From: Gammaproteobacteria bacterium HGW-Gammaproteobacteria-4
GTDB taxonomy: Bacteria > Pseudomonadota > Gammaproteobacteria > Xanthomonadales > Xanthomonadaceae
NCBI GenBank assembly: GCA_002839995.1
Contig: PGZC01000014.1
Span: 28,088-87,631, forward strand
Length of the DNA: 59,544 bases
Direction: 5' to 3'
Shown here: positions 33,874 through 42,244 of the stretch, piece after piece
Numbering within the stretch: position 1 is the first letter of the stretch
Layout of the letters: every line of letters begins with the position of its first letter
Notes under the pieces: model-generated
Told to the model about the DNA's origin: nothing
Databases searched by the model: none
Seen by the model: only the letters and a program-made list of their open reading frames with translations
Position numbers and translations under genes: made by a program

Positions 33874-33900
33874 ATTCTGTCTAGACAGTCTAGACAGAAT
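33874..33900. promoter_or_regulatory. 27-bp palindromic operator of Phd-VapC module
   Basis: ATTCTGTCTAGAC, centre A, GTCTAGACAGAAT: a perfect 13+1+13 inverted repeat that also contains two overlapping TGTCTAGACA-type palindromes, so it can hold two antitoxin dimers. It lies between the upstream VapC stop and the phd ribosome binding site. Confidence 0.85.
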
Positions 33901-33906
33901 CATAAC

Positions 33907-34368
33907 TCATGCGTCTTCCTGCAACCAGCTATAGAAAGCCGCCGGCTCGGCCACACCGCCATCGCCTACCCAGTTCTCCAGCCGCAGTCCCGGTACGCGC
34001 TTGAACTCGCGAAGATTATTGGTCACCAGCGTCACGTCCAGCGCCAATGCATGACCCGCAATCAGCAGATCAAGCGCACCGATGGGCTGTCCCTGCCGTT
34101 CCAACTGGCTGCGAAGCGGCCCGTAACGGCGCATCGCGGCCTCGTCGAAGGGCAGGATTTCCAGCGGCGCCAGAAACTTGTCCAACGCCTGCCGATTGCG
34201 CACCGAGCCGCTCTTGTCCACACCGAAGGCCAGCTCGGCGCCGGTGATGCTGGAAATGGCGATTTCGCCAATACACCTGCCGACGAAGTGTTCAAAAACC
34301 TGCTCAGGCCGGCGGTTGATGATGTAGATGCAGGTGTTGGTATCCAGCAGATAGCGCACCGTCTTCAT
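33907..34368 (-). CDS. vapC: VapC toxin, PIN domain (second module)
   Basis: A 153-residue PIN toxin of the classical VapC/MvpA group. Acidic residues: Asp9 in [13 protein letters not shown], Glu in [12 protein letters not shown], Asp in [12 protein letters not shown], and the C-terminal [18 protein letters not shown]. Homologues often end soon after ENW; here about 20 extra residues follow ([10 protein letters not shown]). ATG 34368 overlaps the vapB stop (ATGA). Only a few bases separate its stop from the operator of the next module, so the two modules are packed head to tail. Confidence 0.92.
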   Translation of the reverse strand: MKTVRYLLDTNTCIYIINRRPEQVFEHFVGRCIGEIAISSITGAELAFGVDKSGSVRNRQALDKFLAPLEILPFDEAAMRRYGPLRSQLERQGQPIGALDLLIAGHALALDVTLVTNNLREFKRVPGLRLENWVGDGGVAEPAAFYSWLQEDA

Positions 34369-34601
34369 TGCGGCCAGGCTTCGCGCGTTTGCTGTTCGGG
34401 CTGTTCCCGCTGCAACTCGAATCCTGGCTCGAACTCGTCCAGCGCCTCCTGCATCACCTGCCACGGCGCTTCCACCGGCAGCAGCAGCACGCCATTGCCG
34501 AAGCGCTTGGCGATCACTTGATCGCCCTCGAAGCGCAGTGACTTGGGCAGGCGCACCGCCTGGCTGCGTCCGGACATGAAAAGCTTGGCCGCGGTAGTCA
34601 T
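34365..34601 (-). CDS. vapB: VapB antitoxin, AbrB-type
   Basis: A 78-residue swapped-hairpin (AbrB/MazE-like) antitoxin. The family signature [19 protein letters not shown] is at the N terminus, and the Pro/Trp/Glu-rich C terminus (EQTREAWPQ) is the toxin-binding tail. It overlaps its toxin gene by four bases. A GGAGG ribosome binding site precedes the ATG. A near-identical domain arrangement recurs in the module at 39028. Confidence 0.92.
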   Translation of the reverse strand: MTTAAKLFMSGRSQAVRLPKSLRFEGDQVIAKRFGNGVLLLPVEAPWQVMQEALDEFEPGFELQREQPEQQTREAWPQ

Positions 34602-34739
34602 GGCTACCTCCGGGAACGCTGATGGATATCAACGGTAACTACCCGATCCGGACGTGTCAAGCGCGTGCGTGGCAGTAAGGCGAAATGGCTCGGCAACGCA
34701 CCGACTGCCCGCAACCGATGCCGTTGTTGACCCGCCAAT

Positions 34740-34761
34740 CATACATTACAATCAATGTATG
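34740..34761. promoter_or_regulatory. Inverted repeat overlapping antitoxin start codon
   Basis: CATACATT, spacer ACAATC, AATGTATG: perfect 8-bp arms, the right arm containing the ATG of the RHH antitoxin. AT-rich compared with surroundings. Binding of the antitoxin here would block transcription and perhaps a leaderless start; no ribosome binding site precedes the ATG. Confidence 0.75.
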
Positions 34762-34992
34762 AAGACCATCACTATCAATGTAAGCGAGCCGGTCTACGAT
34801 GACTTCCGCCGCGCCGCGCAAACGCTTGGCCGCCCGACGTCCGAGCTGATCCGCGAAGCCATGGAAGGGTATCGCCGCGATCGCCTGCGACCGCAGCGCG
34901 ATCTGCGCGGCTTTCGCCCGCAGTCCTTGGGCCGTGTGTTGCAACCGCTATCGAACGACGACGACTTGCTGGCGGAAATGCTCGCCCCATGA
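34759..34992 (+). CDS. Ribbon-helix-helix antitoxin
   Basis: A 77-residue CopG/RHH-type protein: the strand KTITINVSEPVYDDF is followed by the two helices RRAAQTLGRPTSELIREAME. The C terminus (SLGRVLQPLSNDDDLLAEML) should bind the PIN toxin encoded directly after it. The ATG lies inside an inverted repeat (34740-34761). An in-frame upstream ATG (34654) would add about 35 residues without RHH character and is rejected. Overlaps the toxin gene by four bases. Confidence 0.88.
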   Translation: MKTITINVSEPVYDDFRRAAQTLGRPTSELIREAMEGYRRDRLRPQRDLRGFRPQSLGRVLQPLSNDDDLLAEMLAP

Positions 34993-35420
34993 TCGGCGCC
35001 GATACCAGTTTTCTGGTCGGTTTGGCCGTGCGCGAGCATCCGTCGCACCCGGACTGCTGGGCGCTGTTTGAACGCGACATTCTGGGCCAGCCCGGCAGCT
35101 TGGCGCTGGCCCCTCAGGTGCTGGCCGAATTCGCGCACGTCGTCACCGACCCGCGCCGCTTCGAACATCCGCTCGACATGGCTACGGCACTCGACCTGTG
35201 CGAACAGTGGTGGAACGCGACCGAATGCCGCCCCGTGGCGGTCGATGCCGAGGCCGGTATTCAATTTCTGGCGTGGATGCGTGAGCACCGGCTCGACCGC
35301 AAGCGCTTGCTCGACACCCTGCTCGCCGCCTGCTACCACCGTGCCGGGGTAAAGCGCATCGCCACCAGCGACTGGCGCGATTTCGCGCGTTACGGCGTGT
35401 TCGATGTCGTCCGCATCTGA
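34989..35420 (+). CDS. PIN-domain toxin paired with RHH antitoxin
   Basis: A 143-residue PIN ribonuclease. Asp5 in MIGADTSFLVGL, Glu in APQVLAEFAHVV, Asp in RKRLLDTLLAACY and Asp in IATSDWRDFARYG supply the metal site. It is encoded divergently from the VapBC pair on the left, so 34602-34758 holds two promoters. The 2OG oxygenase gene begins 32 bases downstream on the same strand and could be read through from this module. Confidence 0.9.
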   Translation: MIGADTSFLVGLAVREHPSHPDCWALFERDILGQPGSLALAPQVLAEFAHVVTDPRRFEHPLDMATALDLCEQWWNATECRPVAVDAEAGIQFLAWMREHRLDRKRLLDTLLAACYHRAGVKRIATSDWRDFARYGVFDVVRI

Positions 35421-35452
35421 AGCCCCACATCTGAAACTGGCTCGACACCCGC

Positions 35453-37903
35453 ATGCCCGAGAACACCCCGACCCACATGCCCGAATGGTCGGCCCTGGCG
35501 ACGCTACTCGCCGAGGTCCGCCGACCGGGCGATTACGTCGCCAGCGGCCGGATCGAGACGCCGATGCCGTCGCTGCACGTCGATGGCGTCGGCAGAATCT
35601 CGTTTCCGGTCCCGGCCGCACAGGCCCGCGCCTTGATCGAGCACGCCGCCGAGCGCGCGCCATATGGGCGCGGCGCCGCCACTGTGCACGACGAGCGCGT
35701 GCGCCGGGTGTGGCAAGTAACGCCGAATCGCATCCAACTGGCCGGCAAAGCCTGGGCGGCAAGCTTGGCAGGTATCGTTTCGCAGGTAGCCGAAGGCCTC
35801 GGCTGCCAAGGCATCGCGGTTCGCGCCGAGCTCTACAAGTTGCTGATCTACGAGACCGGCGATTTCTTCGTGGCGCATCGCGACTCGGAAAAATGTGCCG
35901 GCATGTTCGCCACCCTGGTGGTGGCCCTGCCCTCGGAACATGGCGGCGGCACCCTGAGCATTCGTCATGGCGGGCGCGAGGCGCAGGTCGATCTGGCCAA
36001 CAGCGAGACCGACGAACTGCGCTTCGCCGCTTTCTACGCCGACTGCGAGCACGAAGTGCAAGCCTTGCGTTCGGGCTACCGACTGTGCCTGATCTACAAC
36101 CTGGTGCAAGCGCCGCAATCACACCAGTCGCTATTGCAGGCACCGGATCGCCGCGCCCAGGTACACGCCTGCACCGGTCTGCTGGACGCATGGGCACAAC
36201 GCAACGACGGCCCGCCGAAGCTGGTCTATCCGCTGGAGCACCACTACACCGAAGCCGGGCTGTGCTTCGCCGCACTCAAGAACGGCGATGCCGCCAAGGC
36301 CGCGGTACTGCGCGATGCCGCAGCGCAAGCGGCCTGCGCCTTCCACCTTGGCATGATCCATATCGAAGAGTCGGGTTCCGCCGAATACTCGGGCCGTGAA
36401 TGGGGTAGCCGCCACTGGCAAGCCGACGACCGGGACTACGAAATCGGTGAAGTATTCGATCACCGCCGCTATCTGGGTCCGTGGCGTGATCGCGACGACC
36501 AGCCGGTCGAGTTCGGCCGAATTGCGTTCGAGGATGACGAACTGCTGCCCGCCGATGCCCTCGATGGCGAGGAGCCGGATGACGTGCATTTTTCCGAAGC
36601 CACCGGCAACGAGGGCGCCAGCTTCGAGCGCACCTGGCTACGTGCCGCACTGGTGCTGTGGCCGCACAGTCGCTTCGACGCGGTGTGCCTGTCGGCCGGC
36701 ACCAAAGCCGCGCTGGCGCGCCTGTGCATCCTGCTCGGCGGCTCCGATCAGGACGGCGCCGATCAGAGCGCCCAACCGCGCGCGCGCGAGGTCGCCGCCG
36801 CGATCCGTCTGATCGCCGCCATCGCCGAGCGCTGGCGCACCGATACACCCGCCGAAGGCATCCATCTGGCGCAACTGTTGCGCCATGCACAGGCAACCGC
36901 CGATGCCGCGCTGATCGAACAGCTGTTCTCGGGCCTGCTGCTGGCGCGCTACGACGGGCTGCAAAACGCGGCAATCCACGCTTGCACACAGTACCTCGAT
37001 CCAACGCGCTGCCTGCCGTTGTTGTTGGCGCTGTTCGAGCGCCACGCCACCGCACGCCCCGCCGCATGTCTCGCCCTGTGGTTGCTGCTGGCGCGCGCCA
37101 ACGCTGCCGACCCGGTGTTGATCGACGCCCTCGCCGCCTGCCTGGTCGCGCATTTGGCCGCGTGCGAGCCGGACCGCCGACGTCAGCATTACCCTTTCGA
37201 GATGCACACGAACGAAGACTGGCCGGTTGGCGACATCGATGACGACGACATCGATCGGGTGGCGCCAGGCAGCCATCGCGAGCAACCGCCGGCACCCACG
37301 ATGACACCCGCTCTCGTCGCCGAATTCGTGATCGCGTTGGGGCAATGCGGCCTCGCCGCGCACCAGGCACAGGCCGTGGACGGCATGACCGCCAACCCCC
37401 ATGTGTTCGCTGCGGAATCGATCTTGTTGCCGACTTTGGAGCGGATCGCCGGCAACACACCCACCGCCGCCGCATCCGCAGCGCTCTGGCGCCATTGCGG
37501 CGCGCATTATTTGGCGCGCAGCGAAACCGCACCGCAGCCGCCGCCCGATTGGGCGCGCACGGCCGATTTGGCCAACCACTGTGCCGACTGCCGCGACCTG
37601 CAGGATTTCGCCCGCAACGGCCAGGCGCCAACGCATCGCTTCCGCCTGCGCGAAGACCGCCGCCGGCACCTCGAAACGCAGATTCGCAGCCACCGGCTCG
37701 ACATCGCCACCAGCACCGAACGCAAAGGCTCGCCGCACGCCCTGATCTGCACGAAAACCCGCGCCAGCTACGAACGCGCCGCCCACCAGTACCTGCAGGA
37801 TCGCAACGACATGGCGCGGCTGCTCGACGTGACCGAGCGCATCGACGTGCCGGATGCAGACCTGTGCGAGCGCTTGCGTACCGCGCTGGCGGCGGGCGGC
37901 TGA
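35453..37903 (+). CDS. Large 2-oxoglutarate/Fe(II) oxygenase, 816 residues
   Basis: The N-terminal 230 residues form a prolyl-4-hydroxylase-type double-stranded beta helix. IYETGDFFVAHRDSEKCAGM carries the His-x-Asp pair, FAAFYADCEHEV the distal His, and GYRLCLIYNL the Arg expected to bind 2-oxoglutarate; LPSEHGGGTLSIRHGG lies between. About 580 further residues have no recognised domain: an acidic middle (about 350-390), an Ala/Leu-rich helical part (420-620) that may be a solenoid, and a basic C terminus (HRFRLREDRRRHLETQIRSH). Relatives of this N-terminal domain are best known in fungi and scattered bacteria. Sits inside the toxin-antitoxin island, downstream of a PIN module. Substrate unknown. 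Confidence 0.75.
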   Translation: MPENTPTHMPEWSALATLLAEVRRPGDYVASGRIETPMPSLHVDGVGRISFPVPAAQARALIEHAAERAPYGRGAATVHDERVRRVWQVTPNRIQLAGKAWAASLAGIVSQVAEGLGCQGIAVRAELYKLLIYETGDFFVAHRDSEKCAGMFATLVVALPSEHGGGTLSIRHGGREAQVDLANSETDELRFAAFYADCEHEVQALRSGYRLCLIYNLVQAPQSHQSLLQAPDRRAQVHACTGLLDAWAQRNDGPPKLVYPLEHHYTEAGLCFAALKNGDAAKAAVLRDAAAQAACAFHLGMIHIEESGSAEYSGREWGSRHWQADDRDYEIGEVFDHRRYLGPWRDRDDQPVEFGRIAFEDDELLPADALDGEEPDDVHFSEATGNEGASFERTWLRAALVLWPHSRFDAVCLSAGTKAALARLCILLGGSDQDGADQSAQPRAREVAAAIRLIAAIAERWRTDTPAEGIHLAQLLRHAQATADAALIEQLFSGLLLARYDGLQNAAIHACTQYLDPTRCLPLLLALFERHATARPAACLALWLLLARANAADPVLIDALAACLVAHLAACEPDRRRQHYPFEMHTNEDWPVGDIDDDDIDRVAPGSHREQPPAPTMTPALVAEFVIALGQCGLAAHQAQAVDGMTANPHVFAAESILLPTLERIAGNTPTAAASAALWRHCGAHYLARSETAPQPPPDWARTADLANHCADCRDLQDFARNGQAPTHRFRLREDRRRHLETQIRSHRLDIATSTERKGSPHALICTKTRASYERAAHQYLQDRNDMARLLDVTERIDVPDADLCERLRTALAAGG

Positions 37904-37914
37904 TCGGCAAGGCG

Positions 37915-38030
37915 CGGCAGGTCAACGGCGGTTCGACGTACGCGAATACGGTGAGATCGCCGATCAGGTTGAAGGCCTGAAAGACGAAACCGATCTCGCG
38001 ATTGCGGATGCGCGCGCTTGCAGGCGCTTG
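37915..38030 (-). pseudogene. Fragment of exporter ABC ATPase gene
   Basis: On the minus strand this stretch translates to ARIRNREIGFVFQAFNLIGD then LTVFAYVEPPLTC, nearly identical to ARIRNREIGFIFQAFNLIGD LSVFENVELPLTY in the intact ATPase encoded at 44632-45459 (the Q-loop region). No Walker A, signature or Walker B segments are present and there is no start. It is a relic of a second, related ATPase gene, left between the oxygenase gene and the MNT gene. Confidence 0.85.
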
Positions 38031-38064
38031 ACCCTGAAAATGCGCCGGTGCCAGAATCGAACGC

Positions 38065-38379
38065 ATGAGCAGAGTGATCGAGCCATCATCAAGGCGACCG
38101 CGGCAGGTCGCCGAACAGGTCGCCAGCATGGCCCGCCGTATGCTGGGCGCCGATACCAGAGTGTATTGGTTCGGCTCATGGGCGGAAGGCCGGGCCGTCG
38201 AACGCTCGGACGTCGATGTCGGCATCATCGCCAGCCGGCCGATCCCGCTCGACCAACTCAGCCGACTGCGCGGCGCGGTCGAGGAATTGCCCACACTGTA
38301 CATGGTCGATCTTGTCGATCTCAACGCGGTCGGTGCGGAGCTGCGCGAGCGTGCCGTTACCCGAGGCATCTGTTTGTGA
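38065..38379 (+). CDS. mntA: Minimal nucleotidyltransferase (MNT) antitoxin
   Basis: A 104-residue MNT-fold nucleotidyltransferase with the GSWAEGRAVERSDVDVGI motif (Gly-Ser then Asp-x-Asp). In MntA/HepT systems this protein adenylylates a Tyr of the HEPN toxin and thereby neutralises it. Its TGA stop shares one base with an ATG of the HEPN reading frame (TGATG at 38377-38381), the usual coupling for this pair. The preceding ABC-ATPase fragment abuts its 5' side. Confidence 0.85.
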   Translation: MSRVIEPSSRRPRQVAEQVASMARRMLGADTRVYWFGSWAEGRAVERSDVDVGIIASRPIPLDQLSRLRGAVEELPTLYMVDLVDLNAVGAELRERAVTRGICL

Positions 38380-38751
38380 TGCCGGCGGCGTATCGCTTTT
38401 CGTCAAGCGCTGGATCGGATGCGGGAAGTGCTTGGTGAACACGAAACTGCAATCACCCGCGACGCCGCAATTCAGCGCTTTGAGTTCAGCTTCGAGCTTG
38501 GTTGGAAAGCCATACAGGAAGCAGCGCGTGGTGAAGGTATCGACTGCGCATCGCCAAAGGGATGCGGCCGTAGCGCCTGGCGCCTTGGCTGGATCGATAG
38601 TGAAACCGGCTGGCTGGCGATGCTCGAAGACCGTAACCTCACTGTGCATACCTACGACGAAAAGCTCGCCCATGACGTCTACAGTCGCTTGCCCGAACAC
38701 CTGACCCAGCTTGAGGCGATCGCCGTGGCGCTCCCCGCCGAAGATACTTGA
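38379..38751 (+). pseudogene. hepT: HEPN toxin gene with apparent frameshift (HepT / HI0074-like)
   Basis: From ATG 38379 the frame reads MPAAYRF, then diverges at the TTTT run 38397-38400; one T less would continue as RQALDRMREVLGEHETAITR. The rest is a clear HEPN protein (RDAAIQRFEFSFELGWKAIQ; catalytic RNLTVH as Arg-Asn-x3-His near the end; VYSRLPEHL). The uninterrupted frame starts only at ATG 38419 (110 residues) and lacks the first helix. Either the gene is disabled by a one-base insertion in a homopolymer, or the base is an error, or translation begins at 38419. Confidence 0.75.
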
Positions 38752-38987
38752 GGCGAACGTGTGCGAGCGCTCGCGTACCGCACTGGCGGCGGACGGCTGA
38801 CCGGCACTCCGCAGTAGCTGCCAGCGGCGGCGCGCTACGCCACGCGCAACGCGTCCAACCGTTCAGCCATGTCCTGATCGTGGAGGCGCCAAGTTGGCGT
38901 GCTACGGCAAAGCGCCTGCTGGTTGCGCTGCCTGCTGGTTGCGCTTGAATAATCCCTCGTCAAGGCGTATCTTTCTCGACCCGTCGT

Positions 38988-39007
38988 CGGTATATACTGC
39001 GGTATAT
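38988..39007. promoter_or_regulatory. Direct-repeat operator/promoter of VapBC
   Basis: CGGTATAT occurs twice, 12 bases apart (38988-38995 and 39000-39007), and the first overlaps a TATACT -10-like box. It lies 20 bases before the vapB start, which has a TGGAGGA ribosome binding site. Likely antitoxin-binding site, by position. Confidence 0.6.
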
Positions 39008-39027
39008 TCCATGCTTGTGGAGGACGC

Positions 39028-39282
39028 ATGAAATCCGCAAAACTATTCAAAAATGGACGCAGCCAAGCGGTCCGCCTGCCGGCGGAGTTCCGCTTCGAAG
39101 GTGACGCGGTCCATATCCGCCGCGACCCGCTGACCGGCGACGTCATCCTGAGCCCGTACCACGGCACGTTTGATGACTTCATCGCGCTGCGTGACCAACT
39201 GCTGACCCAAGCAGCGGACGAGTTCCAAACCTTTGCCGTGCCCCGCGATCCGGCGCCGCCGACCGAGCGCGAGTGGCCGTGA
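39028..39282 (+). CDS. vapB: VapB antitoxin, AbrB-type
   Basis: An 84-residue antitoxin with [21 protein letters not shown], the swapped-hairpin DNA-binding signature, [20 protein letters not shown], and the characteristic C-terminal [13 protein letters not shown] tail that docks on VapC. Strong TGGAGGA site 6 bases before the ATG. Overlaps the downstream toxin gene. Confidence 0.93.
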   Translation: MKSAKLFKNGRSQAVRLPAEFRFEGDAVHIRRDPLTGDVILSPYHGTFDDFIALRDQLLTQAADEFQTFAVPRDPAPPTEREWP

Positions 39283-39680
39283 GCCGACCCCACATCCTGG
39301 ATACCAATGCCGTATCCAGCCTGATCCAGGGTCGGGCAGCGCAACTCGATGCCTTGTTGCGGGGACGCAAGCTCTGCCTGTCTGTCATCAGCGAAGCCGA
39401 ACTGCGCTATGGTCTGGCGCGCCGACCCCAAGCCACGCGCCTGGCGCAGGCGGTAGAGAGCCTGCTTGCAGCCTGCACCATCCTGCCCTGGACATCCGTC
39501 ACCAGCCGAAGTTACGGCACCTTGCGCGCGCAACTGGAAGCAAGCGGCGTGACCTTGTCGGCGATGGACCTTTTGATCGCCGCCCACGCCAGCGAACACG
39601 ATGCAGTGATCGTCAGCGCCGACCAAGTGTTCACGCGCGTACCCGGCCTCACCGTGCTGAACTGGACCTTGCCGCCGTGA
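39273..39680 (+). CDS. vapC: VapC toxin, PIN domain
   Basis: A 135-residue PIN toxin: Asp in [12 protein letters not shown], Glu in [15 protein letters not shown], Asp in [12 protein letters not shown], Asp in [15 protein letters not shown]. Begins with GTG at 39273 or, two codons later, GTG at 39279, which would give a four-base overlap with vapB and is perhaps the likelier start. Its stop lies 52 bases from the convergent permease stop. Fourth PIN-type toxin in a 6.6-kb interval. Confidence 0.92.
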   Translation: MAVSRPHILDTNAVSSLIQGRAAQLDALLRGRKLCLSVISEAELRYGLARRPQATRLAQAVESLLAACTILPWTSVTSRSYGTLRAQLEASGVTLSAMDLLIAAHASEHDAVIVSADQVFTRVPGLTVLNWTLPP

Positions 39681-39732
39681 TGGCCAGGGCCTGAGCATAC
39701 ACAGCGGTTTGGCGGCTGCGGTGCAGACCCAC

Positions 39733-42147
39733 TCATTCATGACGCAACGCCACCATCGGATCGACCCGCAGCGCGACATACAGCGGCCGCAGCACCGCCG
39801 CCAGACCGACCAGCAGCATCAGGGCCGGCACGCCAAGCGCGGTCCAGGCATCGGCACCAAGCAGCTCGGGCTCGATGTCGGACAGCAGGCGGCCGAAAGG
39901 GATCGATAGAGCGAGCCCGCCGGACAGCCCGAGCACGAGCGGCCAGGCAACGCTGCGAAAAGCCGACCACGCGATCCGGCGCGACGGCGCACCCAGTGCC
40001 CGGCGGACCCCGAACTCGTGCAACCGCCGCGCCACCCGCGTGCTCAGCAGGCCGTAAATGCCGATAGCGGCCAGCAGCAAGCCGAGCAGCCCCAGCGCGG
40101 CTACCATCTGCGTGGTGATCGTCACGAGCGAACGACCATACGCGATGGCGTCGTCAAGACTGCGCAGCCAGTACAACGGTAACTCCGGATCGAGCGCGCG
40201 GACGATTTCACTCAACCGTAGCGCAAAGTCGTCCGGCGCGCCGCGCGTGCGCACTGCAATAGAGAGGTAACGCTCGGGATGCTGCGCCAGTGGTGCCAGC
40301 ACGGCCGGCCGGCGCGGATCGTCCACTTGCGCCAGGTGCAGGGGCTCGATCACGCCGATGATGCGCAGCCAGCGCGGCGTCCCACTCTGCGTGCCTACCG
40401 CTATCCGACGGCCGAGTGGATCGCGACCGCCGAAGTGGCGCTCGACGAAGCGACTATCGACGATTGCCACCGGCTCGGAGTCAGCGGCGTCGCTGGCGTT
40501 GAAGTCGCGCCCGGCGAGCAGACGGATGCCGTAAGTGTCGAGATAGGCGAAATCGACCGCAGCCGAGCGCACCCGACCCGCCGTCGTATCCGCGGGAACG
40601 TCCTCGACCAGAATCTCGTCCTCGCTGCCGGTGAATCCCGGCACTCCGGTGCCGAGCGTCGCCGCGACGACGCCGGGCGCGGCGCGCAGTTCATCGCCAA
40701 GCCGATTGACGAGGCCGCGTCGGACCGCCTCGTCGTCGTACACGGAATCTGCCACTGCAATGCGCGCCGTCAACACGTGATCGGTGCGGGCACCGACGTC
40801 CGAGCTCAACATCCGCCCGAACGACTGCGACATCAGCAGCGCGGCTGTGACCATAACCACCGAGAGCGCCAACTGCACACCGCTCAACGCCGCGCCGATC
40901 CGCGATTCGCGGCGGTCGCCGCCGGCGCGCATACCCGCGCGCAATACATCGGCGGTGGGCAGAAATGCGGCATGGCGCGCCGGTGCGAAGCCAGCAACCA
41001 GCCAGACCAGCGCCCCGGTCAATAGCGCGAAGCCAAGCGCTGGCGCCGGCAGGTCGAAACGCAAGTAGTACGGCAGGGGATCCTCCGCGCTTCGAATCGC
41101 CTGATCGAGCCAAATCAATCCCAGCTGCGCGAGTCCAACGCCCGCGGCGGTCGCGAATGCCACTATCCACGCCACCTCCGACAACACCGTCCAGGCGCGG
41201 CGTCCCGGCGAAGCGCCGAGCGCGGCACGTACCGCGAACTCGCGGCCACGTTCGATGCCCGCTGCCAGCAGCAACCCAGCGGCGTTCGCCGCCGCGATCA
41301 GCAGCAGCACGAATACCAGCGCGAACAAAGCGCGCTGCGACAGCCGCGACTGCCAGTCCACGAACAACCAAGACAGCGGTTGCAACATCGCAGCATAGCC
41401 GCGGTACAGTTCCGGCGCGCGCGCGCGCTGCACTTCGAACGCTGTCTCAACCGCGGCAGCCGCCTGCGTTAATCCAACCTCAGGGCGCAGCCGGGCGACA
41501 GCGATCAGCCGTCGTTCGGCCTCCGCGCTCGCCTCCACCGGCAACGCCAGCGGCAGCCAGACCCGCTCGTCGTAGGGAAACGCGAAGCCAGGCGGCATCA
41601 CTCCGACCACCGTCGCGTCGCTGCGATTGACTCGAATGGTGCGTCCGACGATACCCGGATCGGCGGCATGGCGGTTGCGCCAAAGCGCATCGCTGAGCAG
41701 CACAACCGCCGGAGCGCCGGGAATCGCGTCATCGCTGTCGAAGCCGCGCCCGACCGCTGGCGTCACGCCGAGCAGCGGCAACAATCCCGGTGTGATGCGC
41801 GCACCGGTGACCCGCTCGGGCCGCTCGCCGCCGCCAAGCGCGACCGTCTCGATGCCAAAGCCGGCGACCGCCTCGAACAGATCCTCACGCCCGACCAACT
41901 CGCGAAAGTCGGTGGCATAGATGTCCTCCCACTCCTGCGGCCGCTCGCGATGACTCATCGCGATCTGCACCAGCCGCTCCGGTTCGTGAAATGGCAGCGG
42001 CTCGATTTGCGAACGCCACACCACGGCGAAAAGCATCGTCGATCCACCTATACCGAGCGCCAGCACCAGCCCTGTCAACAGTGCCAGCGTCGGGCGCCTT
42101 ATCAGCGCGCGCCAGGCATAGCCGAGTGGAAATATCGAGACGTTCAT
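39733..42147 (-). CDS. MacB/ADOP-like ABC transporter permease
   Basis: An 804-residue permease with duplicated FtsX/MacB architecture: N-terminal helix (PTLALLTGLVLALGIGGSTMLF), a large periplasmic core (RVTGARITPGLLPLLGVTPAVGRG; ADPGIVGRTIRVN), three helices near residues 270-400, then a second core and three C-terminal helices ending RVDPMVALRHE. This matches the permeases of the ADOP group that work with a MacB/LolD-type ATPase and an HlyD adaptor. It is encoded downstream of its paralogue at 42245 with a short permease remnant between. Cargo is unknown; candidates are peptides, lipids or antibiotics. Confidence 0.88.
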   Translation of the reverse strand: MNVSIFPLGYAWRALIRRPTLALLTGLVLALGIGGSTMLFAVVWRSQIEPLPFHEPERLVQIAMSHRERPQEWEDIYATDFRELVGREDLFEAVAGFGIETVALGGGERPERVTGARITPGLLPLLGVTPAVGRGFDSDDAIPGAPAVVLLSDALWRNRHAADPGIVGRTIRVNRSDATVVGVMPPGFAFPYDERVWLPLALPVEASAEAERRLIAVARLRPEVGLTQAAAAVETAFEVQRARAPELYRGYAAMLQPLSWLFVDWQSRLSQRALFALVFVLLLIAAANAAGLLLAAGIERGREFAVRAALGASPGRRAWTVLSEVAWIVAFATAAGVGLAQLGLIWLDQAIRSAEDPLPYYLRFDLPAPALGFALLTGALVWLVAGFAPARHAAFLPTADVLRAGMRAGGDRRESRIGAALSGVQLALSVVMVTAALLMSQSFGRMLSSDVGARTDHVLTARIAVADSVYDDEAVRRGLVNRLGDELRAAPGVVAATLGTGVPGFTGSEDEILVEDVPADTTAGRVRSAAVDFAYLDTYGIRLLAGRDFNASDAADSEPVAIVDSRFVERHFGGRDPLGRRIAVGTQSGTPRWLRIIGVIEPLHLAQVDDPRRPAVLAPLAQHPERYLSIAVRTRGAPDDFALRLSEIVRALDPELPLYWLRSLDDAIAYGRSLVTITTQMVAALGLLGLLLAAIGIYGLLSTRVARRLHEFGVRRALGAPSRRIAWSAFRSVAWPLVLGLSGGLALSIPFGRLLSDIEPELLGADAWTALGVPALMLLVGLAAVLRPLYVALRVDPMVALRHE

Positions 42148-42159
42148 GCCCGCTTCTCC

Positions 42160-42234
42160 CTATTCGTAGCGCAGCGCCGTCATAGGATCGGTGCCGGTAG
42201 CGTGACGGAACTCGCCAATGAAATCAGCGAACAT
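42160..42234 (-). pseudogene. C-terminal relic of a third permease gene
   Basis: Twenty-four codons reading MFADFIGEFRHATGTDPMTA then LRYE and a stop. The TDPMTALRYE end matches the C termini of the flanking permeases (RVDPMVALRHE; IAPTEALREA). No other part of a permease is present. It looks like the scar of an internal deletion removing a permease paralogue. Confidence 0.6.
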
Positions 42235-42244
42235 CAGACGCCTC

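Noticed and set aside
34654-34758. Longer N terminus for the RHH antitoxin
   Set aside because: Adds residues without RHH character and would run through the operator; start at 34759 gives the standard domain.
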